Below are positions 61,712 through 64,000 of a DNA stretch of 64,000 nt, one piece after another (position 1 is the stretch's first letter; every line of letters starts with the position of its first letter). Where the stretch lies: assembly GCF_002192455.1 (NCBI RefSeq), contig NZ_CP021744.1, positions 1,116,001-1,180,000 of the forward strand, written 5' to 3'. The translations under genes were made by a program, and so were the position numbers. The notes under the pieces are model-generated. The model was not told the origin of the DNA. It saw only the letters and a list, made by a program, of their open reading frames with translations, and searched no databases. Source of the DNA: Streptomyces albireticuli (GTDB lineage Bacteria > Actinomycetota > Actinomycetes > Streptomycetales > Streptomycetaceae).

Positions 61712-62512
61712 GTGGTTGAGCGCATATGGCTGGACGTTCCGTACGCGCAGAAGGACGAGGCGAAGCGGGCCGGGGCCCGCTGGGACCCGGCCGTCAAACG
61801 CTGGTACGCGCCACGAGAGGGGATGACCGCTCTCGCCCCGTGGGCAGCTGCGCCGGATATCCCGGATCTCCTGCCCGGTGAGGACCGGACACTCGGCAGC
61901 GGCTTGTTCGTCGACCTGGTGCCCAGCAGCTGCTGGTTCACCAACGTCCGCTCCTGTGTCACCCAGCAGGACTGGGAACGGCTCCGCCGCATGATCACGC
62001 GGCGGGCCGGCATGTGCTGCGAGACGTGCGGGGCGGGAGAGGACCGGCAGGCGAAGAGATGGCTCGAGGCCCACGAGCGGTGGGAGTACGACGGGACGCG
62101 CCGCGTGCAGACGCTCAAGCGGCTGATCTGCCTGTGCACCGACTGTCACACCGTCACGCACTTCGGCTACGCCCAGGTTCGCGGCCTGGAAGCGCAGGCC
62201 TTCGCACACCTGGTCAAGGTCACCCGGATGCGCCCGGACCAGGCCCGGCGGCACGTCGACGCGGCCTTCGCGCTGTGGGAGCAACGCTCGGCCACGATCT
62301 GGAGCCTGGACCTGAGCATCCTGACCGGAGCCGGTATCACTGTCACACCGCCGCCGGACGCGCGCGACCGGCCCGCTATCGCCGCCGCGACCCTGGCCCC
62401 GGAGGAAACCGCCGGAGCACCCCCGGCGCCGCGCGACGTGCCGTCGGTGCCCCGCCAGGGCACGCCCTCGGCCTTCGTCCAGAACCTGTTCCGCGGCTCA
62501 CGCCGCGGCTGA
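61712..62512 (+). CDS. DUF5710 plus HNH-like zinc-motif protein
   Basis: In this 266-residue protein the first 45 residues (RIWLDVPYAQKDEAKRAGAR, then WDPAVKRWYAP) are a DUF5710 domain, a short module seen in primase- and plasmid-transfer-related proteins. The middle has CCETCGAGEDRQAKRWLEAH and LICLCTDCHTVTHFG, two Cys pairs around a His as in HNH endonucleases (C-x-x-C ... H ... C-x-x-C-H). Possible nucleic-acid-binding or nuclease role. GTG at 61712 with GGGAGGGG upstream. Its 3' end overlaps the convergent ATPase gene by 15 bp. Confidence 0.65.
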   Translation: MVERIWLDVPYAQKDEAKRAGARWDPAVKRWYAPREGMTALAPWAAAPDIPDLLPGEDRTLGSGLFVDLVPSSCWFTNVRSCVTQQDWERLRRMITRRAGMCCETCGAGEDRQAKRWLEAHERWEYDGTRRVQTLKRLICLCTDCHTVTHFGYAQVRGLEAQAFAHLVKVTRMRPDQARRHVDAAFALWEQRSATIWSLDLSILTGAGITVTPPPDARDRPAIAAATLAPEETAGAPPAPRDVPSVPRQGTPSAFVQNLFRGSRRG

Positions 62513-64000
62513 GGCGTCGCCGGACCTGCTCAACCGCCGGGCTCGGCCGCCCTCGGGCACCAGCCACGCCTGAAGGCGCATCGCACCATAGCCGAGTACG
62601 AACGCAGCGCCCACGGCACCCAGGTCCGCCCACTCGGGCGGCCGGGTGCCGAGCAGGTCGCGCAGCACCGGCACGTACGCTCCGGCGATCTGCAGGGCCA
62701 GGGCAGCCGTCAGCGCCAGGAGGAGGAAGGGATTGGTCAGGGTTCCCGGCCGGGCCCGGGACCCCAGGCCGACGCCCAGCTGGGTGGCGCCCAGTGTCAG
62801 GAAGACCAGCGTCTGCCAGGGCCGGCCCGTACCGTGGGCCCAGTATCCGACGGCCAGGGTCACCGCCGTGATGAGCACACCCAGCGTGAGGATGCGGGCC
62901 CACAGCCCCTGCCCCAGCACGCTTTCCTCCGGCGGTCTGGGTGGCCGATGCATCGAGTCGCCGGCCGTGGGTTCGGCGCCGAGCGCCACGCCCGGCAGAC
63001 CGTGGGTGAGCAGGTTGATCCACAGGATCTGGGCCGGCAGCAGTGGCAGGGCCATGCCCAGAGCTGGACCGGTGAGCATGACCAGGATCTCCGCGCTGCC
63101 ACCCGCCAGGGCGTAGAGCAGGAAGCGCCGTACGTTGGCGTACACGCGCCGTCCTTCCTCGATCGCCGCCACGACCGTGCCGATGTCGTCGTCGGCCAGG
63201 ACGAGGTCGGCGGCCTGCCGGGCGACCTCCGTCCCGCGTCGGCCCATGGCCACGCCGATGTCGGCCCGGCGCAGTGCCGGCCCGTCGTTGACGCCGTCGC
63301 CCGTCATGGCCACCACGTGCCCGGCCTGCCGCCAGGACTCGACGATGCCGACCTTCTGCTCCGGTGTCGTACGGGCGAATACACGCACTGCCGTGGGATC
63401 CCCTACGGTCCCGCCCTGGATCCCCTCCCCAGTGACGGCTGTGTCCTGGGCGAAGGCGATGCCCAGCCGCCGGGCCACGGCTTCGGCGGTCAGCGGATGG
63501 TCGCCGGTGACGAGCACGGGAGTGATGCCGGCCGCCCGGCACGCCGTGACCGTGCCGGCGGCGGCCTCCCGCGGCGGGTCGAGGATCGCGACCATCCCGA
63601 GCAGGGTGAGGCCGCCCTCCCAGTCGTCCGGTGCGGGCGCCGTCCTGTCGGCCGCGGCCACGGCCAGGACCCGGTACCCCTGCTGCGCCCATTGCCGCGC
63701 CCGCTCCAGTGCTCGGTCACGTGGCTCCGGACCACCCTCGGCCAGGAGTCCTGCGCGAAGGACGGTTTCGGGGGCACCTTTACAGACGACTCGCAGGTCT
63801 CCTCCGGGGCGGCGATGCACGGTGGTCATGCGCTTGCGCTCGCTGCTGAACGGGATCTCGTCCACGCGCGGCATGCGCTCGCGCAACTCCGCCATGTCCA
63901 GCCCGAGTCGCGCCGCGGCGGCCAGGAGTGCGGCTTCCGTGGGATCCCCGAGCGCCGTCCAGGTCCCGTTGCCGGCGCCTGGCGGTTGCAGCGCAGCGTC
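62498..64000 (-). CDS. P-type cation-transporting ATPase, 3' part (continues past the window end)
   Basis: This is the C-terminal half of a second P2-type pump; the reading frame is open to the window edge and the start lies beyond it. Seen here are the nucleotide-binding domain end (VVCKGAPETVLRAG), hinge PVLVTGDHPLTAEAVARRLG, TGDGVNDGPALRRADIGVAM, and M5-M10 (VYANVRRFLLYALAGGSAEI, LPLLPAQILWINLLTHGLPG). The phosphorylated Asp is outside the window. Upstream in-frame sequence (WTALGDPTEAALLAAAARLG) is typical N-domain, so the internal Met at 63895 is not the start. Convergent with the DUF5710 gene. Confidence 0.85.
   Translation of the reverse strand, partial: DAALQPPGAGNGTWTALGDPTEAALLAAAARLGLDMAELRERMPRVDEIPFSSERKRMTTVHRRPGGDLRVVCKGAPETVLRAGLLAEGGPEPRDRALERARQWAQQGYRVLAVAAADRTAPAPDDWEGGLTLLGMVAILDPPREAAAGTVTACRAAGITPVLVTGDHPLTAEAVARRLGIAFAQDTAVTGEGIQGGTVGDPTAVRVFARTTPEQKVGIVESWRQAGHVVAMTGDGVNDGPALRRADIGVAMGRRGTEVARQAADLVLADDDIGTVVAAIEEGRRVYANVRRFLLYALAGGSAEILVMLTGPALGMALPLLPAQILWINLLTHGLPGVALGAEPTAGDSMHRPPRPPEESVLGQGLWARILTLGVLITAVTLAVGYWAHGTGRPWQTLVFLTLGATQLGVGLGSRARPGTLTNPFLLLALTAALALQIAGAYVPVLRDLLGTRPPEWADLGAVGAAFVLGYGAMRLQAWLVPEGGRARRLSRSGDASAAA

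Overview
The window is a high-GC, Streptomyces-type chromosome segment: codons ending in G/C, frequent GTG starts, 1-4 bp start/stop overlaps, and a gene content of a linear-chromosome accessory region (secondary metabolism, conflict systems, mobile-element scars, two-component and export functions). No complete rRNA or tRNA gene, CRISPR array or insertion sequence was found. The two tRNA-Pro(GGG) 3'-half copies are attachment-site scars, not working tRNAs.

Region 1 (93-11667) looks like a small metallophore system. A leftward operon encodes an Fe(II)/2-oxoglutarate oxygenase, relatives of the staphyloferrin enzymes SbnB, SbnH and SbnA, and a MATE exporter. It is divergent from a rightward oligopeptide/nickel-type ABC importer (lipoprotein, two permeases, fused double ATPase). 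The shared promoter region carries two sequences resembling the actinobacterial iron box (DmdR/IdeR). There is no NRPS or NIS synthetase, so the product is probably a small amino-acid-derived chelator. I consider this the best candidate for an undescribed system.

Region 2 (11685-28910) is mixed: a P450, a DUF4097 protein paired with a ribbon-helix-helix regulator that has a helically phased operator-like array, a secreted propeller protein, a large M4 metalloprotease, remnants of ketosynthase and MFS genes, a class IV-like lanthipeptide synthetase with a 44-residue precursor overlapping its 3' end, a 2'-5' RNA ligase-like protein, a LuxR-type two-component system and a secreted tripeptidyl-peptidase-like hydrolase.

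Region 3 (28968-41075) matches the pseudouridimycin (C-nucleoside RNA polymerase inhibitor) pathway. In order it has amidinotransferase, ATP-grasp ligase, MFS exporter, ATP-grasp ligase, TruD-type pseudouridine synthase, GMC oxidoreductase, adenylate-kinase-like protein, class III aminotransferase, regulator and an acyl-CoA-dehydrogenase-like N-hydroxylase. Functions and order agree with pumN through pumE as I remember the published cluster.

Region 4 (41266-55783) is an island hot spot with partly lower GC: a collapsed STAND NTPase locus, two members of an unrecognised protein family, a truncated sigma-factor gene, an ABC-three-component conflict system (DUF3732 ATPase, middle component, nuclease-like effector), an integrase remnant, and two 49-bp tRNA-Pro att copies 7480 bp apart.

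Region 5 (55997-64000) is an ion-transport/stress block: a beta-CASP metallo-beta-lactamase ribonuclease, a P-type cation ATPase, two TrkA/RCK proteins in one overlapping operon, a DUF5710-HNH-like protein, and a second P-type ATPase that runs off the window end.
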